From: Rivihabitans pingtungensis
Lineage (GTDB): Bacteria; Pseudomonadota; Gammaproteobacteria; Burkholderiales; Aquaspirillaceae
DNA length: 64,000 nt
Direction of reading: 5' to 3'
NCBI RefSeq assembly: GCF_003201855.1
Contig: NZ_QJKI01000007.1
Location: forward strand, 62,001-126,000
Shown here: positions 39,285 to 48,137 of the stretch, piece by piece
Numbering within the stretch: the first letter of the stretch is position 1
Layout of the letters: each line of letters starts with the position of its first letter
The notes under the pieces: model-generated
What the model was told of the DNA's origin: nothing
The model's input: only the letters and a program-made list of their open reading frames with translations
The model's database searches: none
Translations under genes and position numbers: made by a program

Positions 39285-41081
39285 TCAGTGCAGCGCCTGG
39301 TGGATTTTTTCCGCCAGCGCCAGGCTGACGCCTTCCACCTGGGCCAACTCGGCCACACTGGCGGCCATAACCCCTTTCAGCCCGCCAAAACGGGTGAGCA
39401 GGCGTTGGCGGCGCTTGGGGCCCACGCCGGGGATGTCCTCCAGCCGCGACTGCGTGCGCGCCTTGGCGCGGCGGGCGCGGTGGCCGGTGATGGCAAAGCG
39501 GTGCGCCTCGTCGCGCAAGGTTTGAATCAAGTGCAACGCCGGATGATCTTTTGGCAATTGTAACGTTTTTTGTTCGCGCGGGAGAATCAGCGTTTCCAGC
39601 CCCGGCTTGCGCCCCTCGCCCTTGGCCACGCCAATGATGGGCAGCGACGACAAACCCAGCTCGTCCAGCACCGCCACCGCCACGCCCACCTGGCCCTTGC
39701 CGCCGTCGATCAGCAGCGCATCCGGCAGCTCGCCTTCACCGTCGGCCAGCTTGCTGTAGCGGCGGATGAGCGCGTCGCGCATCGCCGCGTAATCATCGCC
39801 TGGGGTAATGCCGCTGATGTTATAGCGCCGGTACTGGCTGGACTGCATGGCGCCGTGGTCGTACACCACGCAGGACGCCACCGTCGCCTCGCCCAGGGTG
39901 TGGCTGATGTCAAAACACTCCATGCGCTCGACGCCGGGCAGCGCCAGCGCCTCGGCCAGCGCGCTCAGCCGCTGGTGCTGGGTGGCCTTGGACAAGGCGC
40001 GCTGATCAATGGCCAGCCTGGCGTTTTTTTCTGACATCTCCAGCCACACCCGCCGCTCGCTATGCGTATGGTGAACCACCGTCAGGCGCTGCTCGGCCTG
40101 CGCCTGCAACACCGCCACCAAAGCCTCGTTGACCGGCTGGTTGACCAAAATCACCGGCGGCAGCGGCGCGCCCACGTAGTGCTGGGCCAAAAACGCCTCC
40201 AGCACCGCGCCGGCATCCATATCGGCGGCATGCTCAGGAAAATGGCTCTTGTCGCCCAGATGACGGCCGCCGCGAATCATCACCAGATTGACACAGGCCA
40301 GCCCTTGCGCCACCACGGCGGCAATCACGTCGCAATCCAGTTGCGAGGCGTTGCTGCTGACAAACTGGCGCTCTTGCACCCGCGCCAGCGCCTGAATCTG
40401 GTCGCGCAAGGTGGCCGCCTGCTCGAACGCCAGCGCCTCGGCCGCCGCCTGCATCTGCGCCGACAGATCATCAATCAGCTCGGAATGCTTGCCCAGCAAA
40501 AACGCCGCCGCGCGGCGCACATCGGCCTGATAGCTGGCGGCGTCGATCAGCCCGACGCACGGCGCTGAACAGCGCTTGATCTGGTGCAGCAAACACGGGC
40601 GCGAGCGGTTGGCGAATACGCTGTCTTCGCAGGTGCGCAGGCGGAACACCCGCTGCAACACCTGAATCGACTCGCGCACCGCGTAGCCATTCGGGTAGGG
40701 GCCAAAATACTGGTTGTGCCGGTTCAGCGCCCCCCGGTAATACGCCAGCTGCGGCCAGTCGTGACCGGACAGCATCAGGTAGGGATAGGATTTATCGTCG
40801 CGGAACAGAATATTGTATTTGGGGGCCAGCGCCTTGATCAGGTTGTTTTCCAGAATCAGCGCCTCGGCCTCAGAGCGCACCACCGTGGTTTCGATGGCGG
40901 CAATCTGGCGCACCATCAGCTGGATGCGCGGGCTGAGGTCGGTTTTCTGGAAATACGAACTGACCCGTTTTTTCAGGTCGATAGCCTTGCCGACGTACAA
41001 CACCTGCGCGTCAGCGTCCAGCATGCGGTAAACACCCGGCAGATTGGGCAGGGTGTCCAGAATCGGTTTGGGGTCGAACAT
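39285..41081 (-). CDS. uvrC: Excinuclease ABC subunit C
   Basis: A 598-residue nucleotide-excision-repair nuclease that makes both incisions around a lesion with UvrB. The N-terminal GIY-YIG domain is [29 protein letters not shown] motif lies near residues 200-235. The RNase H-like C-terminal nuclease has [19 protein letters not shown] and [13 protein letters not shown], and a tandem HhH region has [19 protein letters not shown]. The start is [20 protein letters not shown] at 41081. It is divergent from guaB. pgsA is downstream with a 192-nt gap. Confidence 0.97.
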   Translation of the reverse strand: MFDPKPILDTLPNLPGVYRMLDADAQVLYVGKAIDLKKRVSSYFQKTDLSPRIQLMVRQIAAIETTVVRSEAEALILENNLIKALAPKYNILFRDDKSYPYLMLSGHDWPQLAYYRGALNRHNQYFGPYPNGYAVRESIQVLQRVFRLRTCEDSVFANRSRPCLLHQIKRCSAPCVGLIDAASYQADVRRAAAFLLGKHSELIDDLSAQMQAAAEALAFEQAATLRDQIQALARVQERQFVSSNASQLDCDVIAAVVAQGLACVNLVMIRGGRHLGDKSHFPEHAADMDAGAVLEAFLAQHYVGAPLPPVILVNQPVNEALVAVLQAQAEQRLTVVHHTHSERRVWLEMSEKNARLAIDQRALSKATQHQRLSALAEALALPGVERMECFDISHTLGEATVASCVVYDHGAMQSSQYRRYNISGITPGDDYAAMRDALIRRYSKLADGEGELPDALLIDGGKGQVGVAVAVLDELGLSSLPIIGVAKGEGRKPGLETLILPREQKTLQLPKDHPALHLIQTLRDEAHRFAITGHRARRAKARTQSRLEDIPGVGPKRRQRLLTRFGGLKGVMAASVAELAQVEGVSLALAEKIHQALH

Positions 41082-41156
41082 GGGCGGGCAATCCGGCGGG
41101 GGTGGGCGGCAATGCCCACAGCGGTTAACCGGGTATTGTGCGCCCTTGACCAAATT

Positions 41157-41184
41157 TTGCCAAGCAAGGATTTTTCGGTATAAT
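41157..41184 (+). promoter_or_regulatory. guaB promoter
   Basis: TTGCCA, 16-bp spacer, TATAAT. The expected start of transcription lies about 20 nt before the guaB ATG. An AAAGGA ribosome binding site is present. Confidence 0.75.
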
Positions 41185-41209
41185 AAGCCTTTGCCGCAAA
41201 GGAATTCCC

Positions 41210-42670
41210 ATGCGCATCGTCCAGAAAGCCTACACCTTCGACGACGTCCTGCTCGTCCCCGCCCATTCCAGCATCCTGCCGCGCGACGTGAGCCTGGCCA
41301 CCCAGCTGACCCGCAACATCCGCCTGAACCTGCCGCTGGTGTCCGCCGCCATGGACACCGTCACCGAAAGCCGCCTGGCCATCGCCCTGGCGCAGGAAGG
41401 CGGCATCGGCATCATCCACAAGAACATGTCGGCCGCCCGTCAAGCGGCGGAAGTCTCCAAGGTCAAGCGCCACGAGTCCGGCATCGTCAAGGATCCGATC
41501 ACCATCAAGCCGGACATGACCGTCGGCGAGGTCATCCGCCTGGTGCGCGAGAAAAAAGTCTCCGGCCTGCCGGTGATCGAAAACGGCAAGGTGGTGGGCA
41601 TTGTCACCAACCGCGACCTGCGCTTTGAATCGCGCCTGGACGCCCCGGTGCGCAGCATCATGACCCCGCGCGAGCGCCTGGTCACCGTCAAGGAAGGCGC
41701 CTCGCTGGACGAAGCGCGCGAGCTGATGCACGCCAACCGCCTGGAGCGCGTGCTGGTGATCAACGACGCCTTTGAACTCAAGGGCCTGATGACCGTCAAG
41801 GACATCGTCAAGACCAGCGAAAAACCGTTTGCCAACAAAGACGAGCAAGGCCGCCTGCGCGCGGGCGCCGCCGTCGGCGTGGGCGAAGGCACCGAAGAAC
41901 GCGTGGCCCTGCTGGTGGAAGCCGGCGTGGACGTGATCGTGGTGGACACCGCCCACGGCCACAGCCAGGGCGTGCTGGACCGCGTGCGCTGGGTGAAGCA
42001 GAACTTCCCGCAAGTGGACGTGATCGGCGGCAATATTGCCACCGCCGCCGCCGCGCTGGCGCTGGTGGAAGCCGGCGCTGACGGCGTGAAAGTGGGCATC
42101 GGCCCCGGCTCGATCTGCACCACCCGCATCGTCGCCGGCGTGGGCGTGCCGCAGCTGACCGCCGTGCACAACGTCACCGAAGCGCTGAAGGGCACGGGCG
42201 TGCCGATGATCGCCGACGGCGGCATCCGCTTCTCTGGCGACATCGCCAAAGCCATCGCCGCTGGCGCCAACAGCGTGATGCTGGGCGGCCTGCTGGCCGG
42301 CACCGAAGAAGCGCCGGGCGAAATCGAGCTCTACCAAGGCCGCTCGTTCAAGAGCTACCGTGGCATGGGCTCGCTGGGCGCCATGCAGCAAGGCTCCAGC
42401 GACCGTTACTTCCAGGACAACGAAGCCAACGCCGACAAGCTGGTGCCGGAAGGCATCGAAGGCCGCGTGCCCTACAAGGGCTCGGCCATCGCCGTCATCC
42501 ACCAACTGATGGGCGGCCTGCGCTCGTCCATGGGCTACTGCGGCTGCGCCACCATCGACAAGATGCGCGAAACCGCCGAGTTTGTGGAAATCACCTCCGC
42601 CGGCATGCGCGAATCGCATGTGCACGACGTGCAAATCACCAAAGAAGCGCCGAACTACCACGTTGACTGA
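41210..42670 (+). CDS. guaB: Inosine-5'-monophosphate dehydrogenase
   Basis: A 486-residue enzyme oxidising IMP to XMP, the committed step of GMP synthesis. The (beta/alpha)8 barrel is interrupted by a Bateman domain with two CBS motifs (about 95-205). The catalytic loop is [19 protein letters not shown] with the nucleophilic Cys. The flap motif SDRYFQ and the phosphate-binding [17 protein letters not shown] are intact. It is a single-gene unit with its own promoter and terminator; guaA is not adjacent. Confidence 0.98.
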   Translation: MRIVQKAYTFDDVLLVPAHSSILPRDVSLATQLTRNIRLNLPLVSAAMDTVTESRLAIALAQEGGIGIIHKNMSAARQAAEVSKVKRHESGIVKDPITIKPDMTVGEVIRLVREKKVSGLPVIENGKVVGIVTNRDLRFESRLDAPVRSIMTPRERLVTVKEGASLDEARELMHANRLERVLVINDAFELKGLMTVKDIVKTSEKPFANKDEQGRLRAGAAVGVGEGTEERVALLVEAGVDVIVVDTAHGHSQGVLDRVRWVKQNFPQVDVIGGNIATAAAALALVEAGADGVKVGIGPGSICTTRIVAGVGVPQLTAVHNVTEALKGTGVPMIADGGIRFSGDIAKAIAAGANSVMLGGLLAGTEEAPGEIELYQGRSFKSYRGMGSLGAMQQGSSDRYFQDNEANADKLVPEGIEGRVPYKGSAIAVIHQLMGGLRSSMGYCGCATIDKMRETAEFVEITSAGMRESHVHDVQITKEAPNYHVD

Positions 42671-42703
42671 TGACGTGCGCGGCCTGGTGAGGCCCGACTG
42701 GAC

Positions 42704-42740
42704 AAAAAAACCCGTCGCCAGAATTGGCGGCGGGTTTTTT
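42704..42740. terminator. guaB terminator, able to act in both directions
   Basis: The 10-bp stem CCCGTCGCCA/TGGCGGCGGG (one G-U) has AAAAAAA before and TTTTTT after. Confidence 0.92.
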
Positions 42741-42825
42741 ATGAGCGGCGCGAACAGCAGGCGCAGTTGACGCGCGTTTTCATGCGCCAGGCGCGTTCTG
42801 TTTAGAAGACGTTGAGAAAACCGTC

Positions 42826-42845
42826 ATTCCCGCGAAGGCGGGAAT
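42826..42845. repeat. dRS3-like 20-bp inverted repeat
   Basis: It fits ATTCCC-N8-GGGAAT exactly, the published consensus of the dRS3 elements of Neisseria. Only this one copy was noticed in the window. Confidence 0.6.
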
Positions 42846-42923
42846 CCAGGGTTTTGATTTTTCAAGATTTTACTTTTGGAAAACGCGGTTTTACTGAATC
42901 AATCCGCACCCCCTTAGCAGCGC

Positions 42924-43103
42924 TTACAGCGACCAATCCACCGCATTCAAACGCTCAGCCAAACGCGCATCACCGCGCAACCACACCCGCAAACGCGCCA
43001 GCCAAGGTGCACGACGGTCAGCCGCCGGCGTAGCGCCAGGTGCGGCGCGCTGGGCGCGCGCTATTTGGGTAAGACTGGTTCGGGCAGTGGCAAGGTTGGG
43101 CAT
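42924..43103 (-). CDS. Small basic protein, unknown
   Basis: A 59-residue product beginning MPNLATARTSLTQIARAQRA, with ACAGGATTTGATC before the ATG as a plausible ribosome binding site. It is rich in Ala and Arg, has no membrane segment or Cys, and ends LAERLNAVDWSL. GC content resembles core genes, unlike the AT-richer trio on its upstream side. No family recognised; coding status is supported only by the ribosome binding site and composition. Confidence 0.45.
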   Translation of the reverse strand: MPNLATARTSLTQIARAQRAAPGATPAADRRAPWLARLRVWLRGDARLAERLNAVDWSL

Positions 43104-43566
43104 GATCAAATCCTGTCGGTCAGAAAAAGCCGTCTGTATGCATCTGGGTCGATGCTTGGTGCGGCGTAGCAACGAACCCAGCTTAGGGACAGACCATCCC
43201 GCTTGACCAGCGCAGAACTACCTAAGCCCGGCATGATGCTGGCAAATTCAGTATTCATACGGAGATAAAACTGTCGCAATTTGGCGACAGAGTGAGGGGG
43301 CATGGCCTGTGTGCCGTGTGTGACGCTTTGGGCCATCTCAAGTGTGGCTTGTACTCAGCGCTGCGCTCAGTGCAGCAAGACAAGGCAAGAAACGCGCACA
43401 GAGAAGTCAGGCGTGTTTGCTTGCCACAAAAGACAGAGGCCATCGCGACAGCGGTGGCGCTTGGCCACAACCCTCGCAACAGCCTCTGGATTTGGGTGGG
43501 GCGACAGGATAAAGCGCAGCAAAAATCAGAAACTCGGTTTTTGCATACTTCCCCAGACCCTCAGGT
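43104..43566. other. Gap downstream of the three-paralog operon
   Basis: No gene is convincing, though short frames exist on both strands. It includes one copy of the diverged repeat at 43209-43290. The rest shows no terminator with a proper U-run. Confidence 0.5.
43209..43290 (+). repeat. Second repeat family, copy a
   Basis: It shares with 45529-45611 the blocks AGCGCAGAACTAC, TAT(T)-ATACGGA and TGT-GC-ATTTG at nearly the same spacing (43 against 42 nt between the first two). The two copies lie in the same orientation on either side of the three-paralog operon. Confidence 0.5.
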
Positions 43567-44109
43567 TCAGATCTGCCAATTCATCGAACTGGCCAGCTCG
43601 ATCATGCGCTTGTCGCCCAGAATGATTTCCCGGAACTTTTCGTGCATTCTTGTGCTGTTGCTTTGGTCCTCCACCATGACCTTATAATGTGCTTCGCGGG
43701 AGGTGATGCCTTCTTCACTCAGAAATTTCTGGTAATAATCCTGAAGCTTGCCAAGATACTCGACCCTGCTTGCTTCTGAGTTCAGATTCTCAAACCAGGC
43801 TTTTCGCTCTGGTGTATTCAGGCTTTCACCTTCGCCGCACTCGGCATAAAGCGCTGGCATCATTGCGGCATACCATTTTGGAATGGCGCAAAACATTTTT
43901 ACTTCTTCAAAGAGTCTGGCCTGCTCGGCAGCATCCGATGGCGCTGCCACTTGAGGCGCCATCGCTCGGCCTTGGTCAGAAATATTGACAGTGCTGAATG
44001 CAGACCGAGTATTTTCGCTCGCTAAAGCAGCGGTGGCAGCGGCTGGTTTTACGCTATTCTGACGAAAAGTTCGGCTGGCTTCAGAAATAGAAGACACGAT
44101 GTTCAACAT
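43567..44109 (-). CDS. Unknown protein, paralog A of a three-gene family
   Basis: A 180-residue protein beginning MLNIVSSISEASRTFRQNS. The first about 55 residues are Ser/Ala/Thr-rich; a NISDQGRAM motif follows. The centre has IPKW, and the C-terminus is RMHEKFREIILGDKRMIELA then SSMNWQI. It has no signal peptide, membrane segment or Cys-based motif beyond single cysteines. It is most similar to paralog C (nearly the same last 25 residues) and less to paralog B. It is the last gene of the operon, 22 nt after B. Base composition is clearly more AT-rich than flanking genes. I do not recognise the family. Confidence 0.75.
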   Translation of the reverse strand: MLNIVSSISEASRTFRQNSVKPAAATAALASENTRSAFSTVNISDQGRAMAPQVAAPSDAAEQARLFEEVKMFCAIPKWYAAMMPALYAECGEGESLNTPERKAWFENLNSEASRVEYLGKLQDYYQKFLSEEGITSREAHYKVMVEDQSNSTRMHEKFREIILGDKRMIELASSMNWQI

Positions 44110-44131
44110 GGCGTAACGCTCCGAAAAGACC

Positions 44132-44677
44132 TTAGCTTGGATTCCAGTCAAATTGTGATGCCAAGGCAATCATCTGCCGGTCTCCCTGTATCAACTCCTT
44201 GAGTTGCTGGTGGATTTTTTCACTGAACTGAACATCGGCGATCATCTTCTGATGAAACACTTCTGGCGTATGAATGCCGTGTTCATCCAGCAAATTACGC
44301 CAATGCTGATTGAACATATTGGTGTACGCCACACGCTGGGCGTCTTTGCCATCAGAAAGAAAATCTTTGTTCAGCGTGACGTGGCCATCACCAAAACCAT
44401 TCAGCAGTTTAGGCAGCTCACCACCTGACATCGGCAACACAGAAGCCAACCACGGTGGAATTTGATACATCTCGACCGGCCATTCGCTCGATGTGGCAGA
44501 AGAGCTGGCATGATGGGCATCCTCTTGCGCCAGCATGGCTTGGCCTTGTGCAGAAATACTGGATATTGTCGCCTTGGCTACCTCATTTTTTACTGGCGGC
44601 GGGTTGGTCAATGGCTTGGTTAAACTTGCTGATGCTGTTCCAGCAAGAACATAAATATTATTATGGATGCCCAGCAT
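44132..44677 (-). CDS. Unknown protein, paralog B of a three-gene family
   Basis: A 181-residue protein starting MLGIHNNIYVLAG with AAGGAG upstream. Like its neighbours it has a low-complexity N-terminus, the motif SISAQGQAML near residue 50, a P-x-W motif (IPPWLASVLP) and a C-terminus KIHQQLKELIQGDRQMIALA. It is the most diverged of the three. The middle (GDGHVTLNKDFLSDGKDAQR) is unlike A and C. It lies between C (40 nt) and A (22 nt) on the same strand. No recognised domain; predicted mostly helical and soluble. Confidence 0.72.
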   Translation of the reverse strand: MLGIHNNIYVLAGTASASLTKPLTNPPPVKNEVAKATISSISAQGQAMLAQEDAHHASSSATSSEWPVEMYQIPPWLASVLPMSGGELPKLLNGFGDGHVTLNKDFLSDGKDAQRVAYTNMFNQHWRNLLDEHGIHTPEVFHQKMIADVQFSEKIHQQLKELIQGDRQMIALASQFDWNPS

Positions 44678-44717
44678 AAGAGCTCCTTGATAAAATATTT
44701 GCTTGGTGGATTTGCGA

Positions 44718-45290
44718 TCAAATCGACCAGTTGATTGAGCTGGCCAGCTCAATCATGCGTTTGTCACCTAAAATAATTTCCCTGAACTGACTGTGCATGC
44801 GCTGGCTACTGACGGCATCACCTATCATGCGCTGATAGCGTTCTGCCTCAGAAGAGAACTTTTGCTCATCAACAAACTGGGCATAATAGCCATGCAGCTT
44901 TTCTTGAAACTCCAGCCGACTGTGTTGTTGCGTTGGGCTGAGCGAAGCCCACCATGACATTTTTTCAGGGCTATTTTGTGTGCCGCTCCACTCAGACCCA
45001 CCTAATTCAGCATTCAGATAAGGCGCAGGATTCATCTCTGCCAGCCATTTGGGCACGGCGAACTGTGCTCTGGCTTCTTCTGCCAAGCGGGCTTGCTCGG
45101 CAGTCGCGTTTTGCTGTGTTGCCATGCGTGACTGCACCAGCATCGCCTGGCCTTGCTCAGAGATACTTGCGGTGCTGGCGGAAGGGGAGGACTGAGGAGT
45201 ATGAGTCGAAGAGTCAGCAGCTGTGGGCTTGCTATGGCTGGTGCGTAGTGTCTGGCTGAGACTGGCCAGTGAGGAAATCATGTTGAGCAT
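44718..45290 (-). CDS. Unknown protein, paralog C of a three-gene family
   Basis: A 190-residue protein starting MLNMISSLASLSQTLRTSHS, preceded by AGGAACG. The N-terminal third is Ser/Thr/Gln-rich, then SISEQGQAML, a helix with repeated Ala/Glu/Arg, VPKWLAEMNP, and a C-terminus RMHSQFREIILGDKRMIELA then SSINWSI. It is the first gene of the leftward operon. The 358-nt region upstream should carry the promoter. The N-terminal Ser-rich segment followed by an IS-x-QG-x-A motif resembles, in general style only, N-termini of some secreted or flagellum-associated proteobacterial proteins; I do not assign a function. Confidence 0.75.
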   Translation of the reverse strand: MLNMISSLASLSQTLRTSHSKPTAADSSTHTPQSSPSASTASISEQGQAMLVQSRMATQQNATAEQARLAEEARAQFAVPKWLAEMNPAPYLNAELGGSEWSGTQNSPEKMSWWASLSPTQQHSRLEFQEKLHGYYAQFVDEQKFSSEAERYQRMIGDAVSSQRMHSQFREIILGDKRMIELASSINWSI

Positions 45291-45321
45291 GATGCGTTCC
45301 TGTGTCAGGTTGAAGGGTTGT

Positions 45322-45396
45322 CGCCCACAAACTCCTCTGGGCGCTGTTGCATGTATACACACGCTTGGCCAGAACCACTGCGCAGGGTTTGATGAG
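45322..45396 (+). repeat. Diverged relative of the hairpin repeat (R7)
   Basis: CACAAAC, CTGTTGCATGTATACACACGC, GCCAGAACC-CTGCGCAGGGTTT and TGAGCG follow the block order of R3 with many changes and a shortened centre. Confidence 0.45.
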
Positions 45397-45528
45397 CGAT
45401 GCCAAAGCATCACCTGTTGCGTCTGAGGTTCAATTTAATCTTGCACTCAGCATATCAATGCAAGCAGGCAAAACCCATGGCGCAACAGGAGATGGACACA
45501 GAGTAAGAAGCAAAACAAGCCGTTGGCT

Positions 45529-45611
45529 AGCGCAGAACTACGCAAAATCGCTGCATGCAAGAAAATCCGGTATTTATACGGATGGGAAGTTGTGGCGATT
45601 TGCCCACATTG
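45529..45611 (+). repeat. Second repeat family, copy b
   Basis: Partner of the copy at 43209. AGCGCAGAACTAC is exact; the remainder is about two-thirds similar by eye. It ends close to the 3' end of the lysR gene. Confidence 0.5.
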
Positions 45612-45648
45612 GCAACGCCGATATCGTCCGCGCCATATCTCAGCCGGT

Positions 45649-46560
45649 TTATGCTGGGCTGGCCTGCGCCGCCAGGTGCGCAAACAGCCGCGCCGCAGCA
45701 GGAGAAAGCTCGCCGTCGGCTTTGCGGCACAGATACAGCTGGTGTTCGGCCCAGCTTTCGTCCAGCGGCGTGGCGGTCAGGCGCAGGGCGTCCAGATAGG
45801 GCAGCGAGGCGGCGCGCGGCATGATGCCCACGCCCATGCCGGCGGCGATCATGGCGCACATGGCGTCAAAGCTGCCCACCTGCACTTGCATGGGCAGGCT
45901 GCGGCCCAATTCGGCGGCGGCGCGCAATAGCCGGCTGTGCAGGGTGCTGCCGGGCTTGAGGCCCACCATCGGGTGTTCCAGCGCCTGGGCAAAGCGCACG
46001 CGCGCGGCGTGGGCCAGCGGGTGGCCGGCGGGAGCAAGCAGGGCCAGTTGGTCGCGCCAGCACGGATGCAGCGCCACGCCGTCAAAGTCGCTCAGGTCGC
46101 TGACCACGCCAACATCGGCGACATTTTCCGCCACCGCCTGCGCCACCTCGCTGGACACATGTTCTTCCAATTCCACACGAATGCCCGGCCAGGCCTTGGC
46201 AAACTGCGCCAGCGCCGCCGGCAGGTATTCGACAATCGCCGAAATATTGGCGAACAAGCGCACATGGCCGCTCAGGCCTTCGCCATAGCTGCGCACCTCC
46301 CGCTCGATGCGCCGGGCTTCTTCCAGCAGGCCGCGCGAACGCTGCAACAGGGCCTGTCCGGCGGCGGTGGGGCGCACGCCACGGTTGTGCCGCTCCAGCA
46401 GCGGCGCGCCCAGCGCGGCCTCCAGGTCGGACAGCCGCTTGCTGGCGGCGGAGGGGGCCAGCCGGCAGCGCTCGGCGGCGCGGGCAATGCTGCCGCTTTC
46501 GGCGGCTGCGACAAAGACTTCCAGGTCGCGCCAGTCAAAACCAATGCGGGAATTCATCAT
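45649..46560 (-). CDS. LysR-family transcriptional regulator
   Basis: A 303-residue regulator with an N-terminal winged helix (FDWRDLEVFVAAAESGSIARAAERCRLAPSAASKRLSDLE, about 7-50) and a periplasmic-binding-like effector domain. Two ATG codons lie in tandem (46560 and 46557). It is divergent from the glutathione peroxidase gene; a perfect palindrome lies between them next to the peroxidase -35 box. Control of that gene is therefore likely. The inducer is unknown. Confidence 0.92.
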   Translation of the reverse strand: MMNSRIGFDWRDLEVFVAAAESGSIARAAERCRLAPSAASKRLSDLEAALGAPLLERHNRGVRPTAAGQALLQRSRGLLEEARRIEREVRSYGEGLSGHVRLFANISAIVEYLPAALAQFAKAWPGIRVELEEHVSSEVAQAVAENVADVGVVSDLSDFDGVALHPCWRDQLALLAPAGHPLAHAARVRFAQALEHPMVGLKPGSTLHSRLLRAAAELGRSLPMQVQVGSFDAMCAMIAAGMGVGIMPRAASLPYLDALRLTATPLDESWAEHQLYLCRKADGELSPAAARLFAHLAAQASPA

Positions 46561-46638
46561 GCGCACCAGAAAAACACTCAATACGCCGATTGTAGCGCCC
46601 GGCAAGGGCTGTTTGCCGCATTGCGCAGGGCGAAACGA

Positions 46639-46686
46639 TTTTGTCCAGGACAAAACATTGACAAACTCAGGGGCTGATTCTATGTT
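46639..46686 (+). promoter_or_regulatory. Palindromic operator plus glutathione peroxidase promoter
   Basis: TTTTGTCC-A-GGACAAAA (46639-46655) is a perfect 17-bp palindrome fitting the LysR T-N11-A rule. Two bases later comes TTGACA (46658-46663), a 17-bp spacer and TATGTT (46681-46686). Confidence 0.7.
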
Positions 46687-46741
46687 GAATCGATTGCCGA
46701 CCATTTGGCGCGCGCCTGGCGCATGCGCCGGGAGAACCGTC

Positions 46742-47299
46742 ATGTTGCGTCCGCTGTATTGCCTTAGCGCGCTCTGGCTGGCCTTGAGCGCCGGCCTGGC
46801 TCAGGCCGCCGACTGCCCGCCGTTGCTCAAGCACCGCTTCACCACGCTGCAAGGCCAGCCGCTGGATTTGTGCGCGCAGCAGGACAAAGTAATTCTGGTG
46901 GTCAACACCGCCAGCAAATGCGGCTACACCCGCCAGTTTGAGCCGCTGGAAGCGCTGTCGCGGCGCTGGCGCGATCAGGGTTTGTTGGTGATTGGCTTTC
47001 CCAGCAATGATTTTAACCAGGAGCTGGCCAGCAATCAGGAAGTGGCCGAGTTCTGCAAGCTGACCTATTTTGTTGACTTCCCGATGATCGAAAAGGCCAA
47101 GGTCAGCGGCGCGCAGGCCATGCCGTTTTATCGCCAGCTGGCGGCCGCCACCGGCCAGGCGCCGCGTTGGAACTTCCATAAATATGTGATTGCCCCCGGC
47201 GGCAAGCAGGTGTGGGCGTTTGCCTCTGAGGTCGAGCCAGATTCGCCGCAGCTGCTGAAAGTGATCCAGCCTTATTTACGCACGGCCGAGCGCCGCTGA
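46742..47299 (+). CDS. Periplasmic glutathione peroxidase family protein (Cys type)
   Basis: A 185-residue thiol peroxidase. Residues 1-22 form a signal peptide (MLRPLYCLSALWLALSAGLA, cleavage after QAA). The active site is VVNTASKCGYTRQF with Cys60 in place of selenocysteine. The second conserved strand reads FPSNDFNQE, where the family usually has FPCNQF, so the tetrad Gln is replaced by Asp. The WNF motif (WNFHKYVI) is present. The ATG at 46742 has GGGAGAACC upstream. It likely reduces peroxides in the periplasm; electron donor may be thioredoxin-like. Divergent from lysR; folE2 follows 32 nt later. Confidence 0.9.
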   Translation: MLRPLYCLSALWLALSAGLAQAADCPPLLKHRFTTLQGQPLDLCAQQDKVILVVNTASKCGYTRQFEPLEALSRRWRDQGLLVIGFPSNDFNQELASNQEVAEFCKLTYFVDFPMIEKAKVSGAQAMPFYRQLAAATGQAPRWNFHKYVIAPGGKQVWAFASEVEPDSPQLLKVIQPYLRTAERR

Positions 47300-47331
47300 G
47301 TTTTGATTTTTCTTCCCCCCGGAGACACGCC

Positions 47332-48129
47332 ATGGGCGCACCCGAAACCCTGCCCGATGTACAAGGCATGCTGGCTGATTTTGGCTTCACCATCGATCAG
47401 GTGGGCGTCAAATCGGTGAAATTCCCCCTGCAAGTGGCCAGTGCCGACGGTGGCGCGCAAGCCACCGTGGCCACGCTGGATATGTATGTGGCGCTGCCGC
47501 CCACGCAAAAGGGCACGCATATGTCGCGCTTTCTTGAGCAATTGCACGCGCACCAAGGCCCGCTGGACGGGCGGGCGCTGCATGGCTTTGTGCGCGACAT
47601 GGCGCAGCGGCTGAACGCGGAGTCCGCCGAAGTCAGCCTGCGCTTTCCGTATTTTGTGCGCAAAACCGCGCCGGTGTCTGGCGCGGTCAGCCTGCTGGAC
47701 GTAGAAGCCGCCATGCGCGGCGAATGGCGCGCCGACCGTGGCTGGACGCTGACGCTGACCGTCACCACCCCGGTCACCAGCCTGTGCCCGTGCTCGAAAG
47801 AGATCTCCCGCTATGGCGCGCACAACCAGCGCTCGGCCATCACCCTGAGCGTGGAGCTGGCCGCCGACGCCGACATGAGCCTGGAGCATCTGGTGCGGGT
47901 GGCCGAGCATAGCGCCTCGTGCGAGCTGTTTGGCCTGCTCAAGCGCCCGGACGAAAAATGGGTGACTGAACGCGCCTACGACAACCCGAAGTTTGTGGAA
48001 GATCTGGTGCGCGACATCGCCCGCGCCCTGGTGGCCGACCCGCGCGTGCAGGCCTTTGTGGTGGAAAGCGAAAACTTCGAATCCATCCACAACCACTCCG
48101 CCTTCGCCCGCATCCGCCACCGTCGCTGA
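47332..48129 (+). CDS. folE2: GTP cyclohydrolase FolE2
   Basis: A 265-residue type IB GTP cyclohydrolase converting GTP to 7,8-dihydroneopterin triphosphate for folate and other pterins. It carries THMSRFLEQLH and VTSLCPCSKEIS, containing the catalytic Cys, and HSASCELFGLLKRPDEKWVT. FolE2 uses various metals and often replaces zinc-dependent FolE under zinc limitation; no zinc-uptake box is visible here. It starts 32 nt after the peroxidase gene with CCGGAG upstream, and a DUF2256 gene follows after 8 nt. Confidence 0.95.
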   Translation: MGAPETLPDVQGMLADFGFTIDQVGVKSVKFPLQVASADGGAQATVATLDMYVALPPTQKGTHMSRFLEQLHAHQGPLDGRALHGFVRDMAQRLNAESAEVSLRFPYFVRKTAPVSGAVSLLDVEAAMRGEWRADRGWTLTLTVTTPVTSLCPCSKEISRYGAHNQRSAITLSVELAADADMSLEHLVRVAEHSASCELFGLLKRPDEKWVTERAYDNPKFVEDLVRDIARALVADPRVQAFVVESENFESIHNHSAFARIRHRR

Positions 48130-48137
48130 GCCGCCCC

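Larger units (their letters stand above)
45291..45648. other. Region upstream of the three-paralog operon
   Basis: No gene is supported. It holds the diverged hairpin repeat R7 (45322-45396) and the second copy of the repeat that also lies at 43209. The operon promoter must be here; leftward TATAAA at about 45574-45579 is a possible -10 box but lacks a good -35. Confidence 0.5.

Noticed and set aside
43106..43687. Short frames on both strands between the small basic gene and paralog A
   Set aside because: No ribosome binding site, no family resemblance, and part of the sequence is the repeat shared with 45529.
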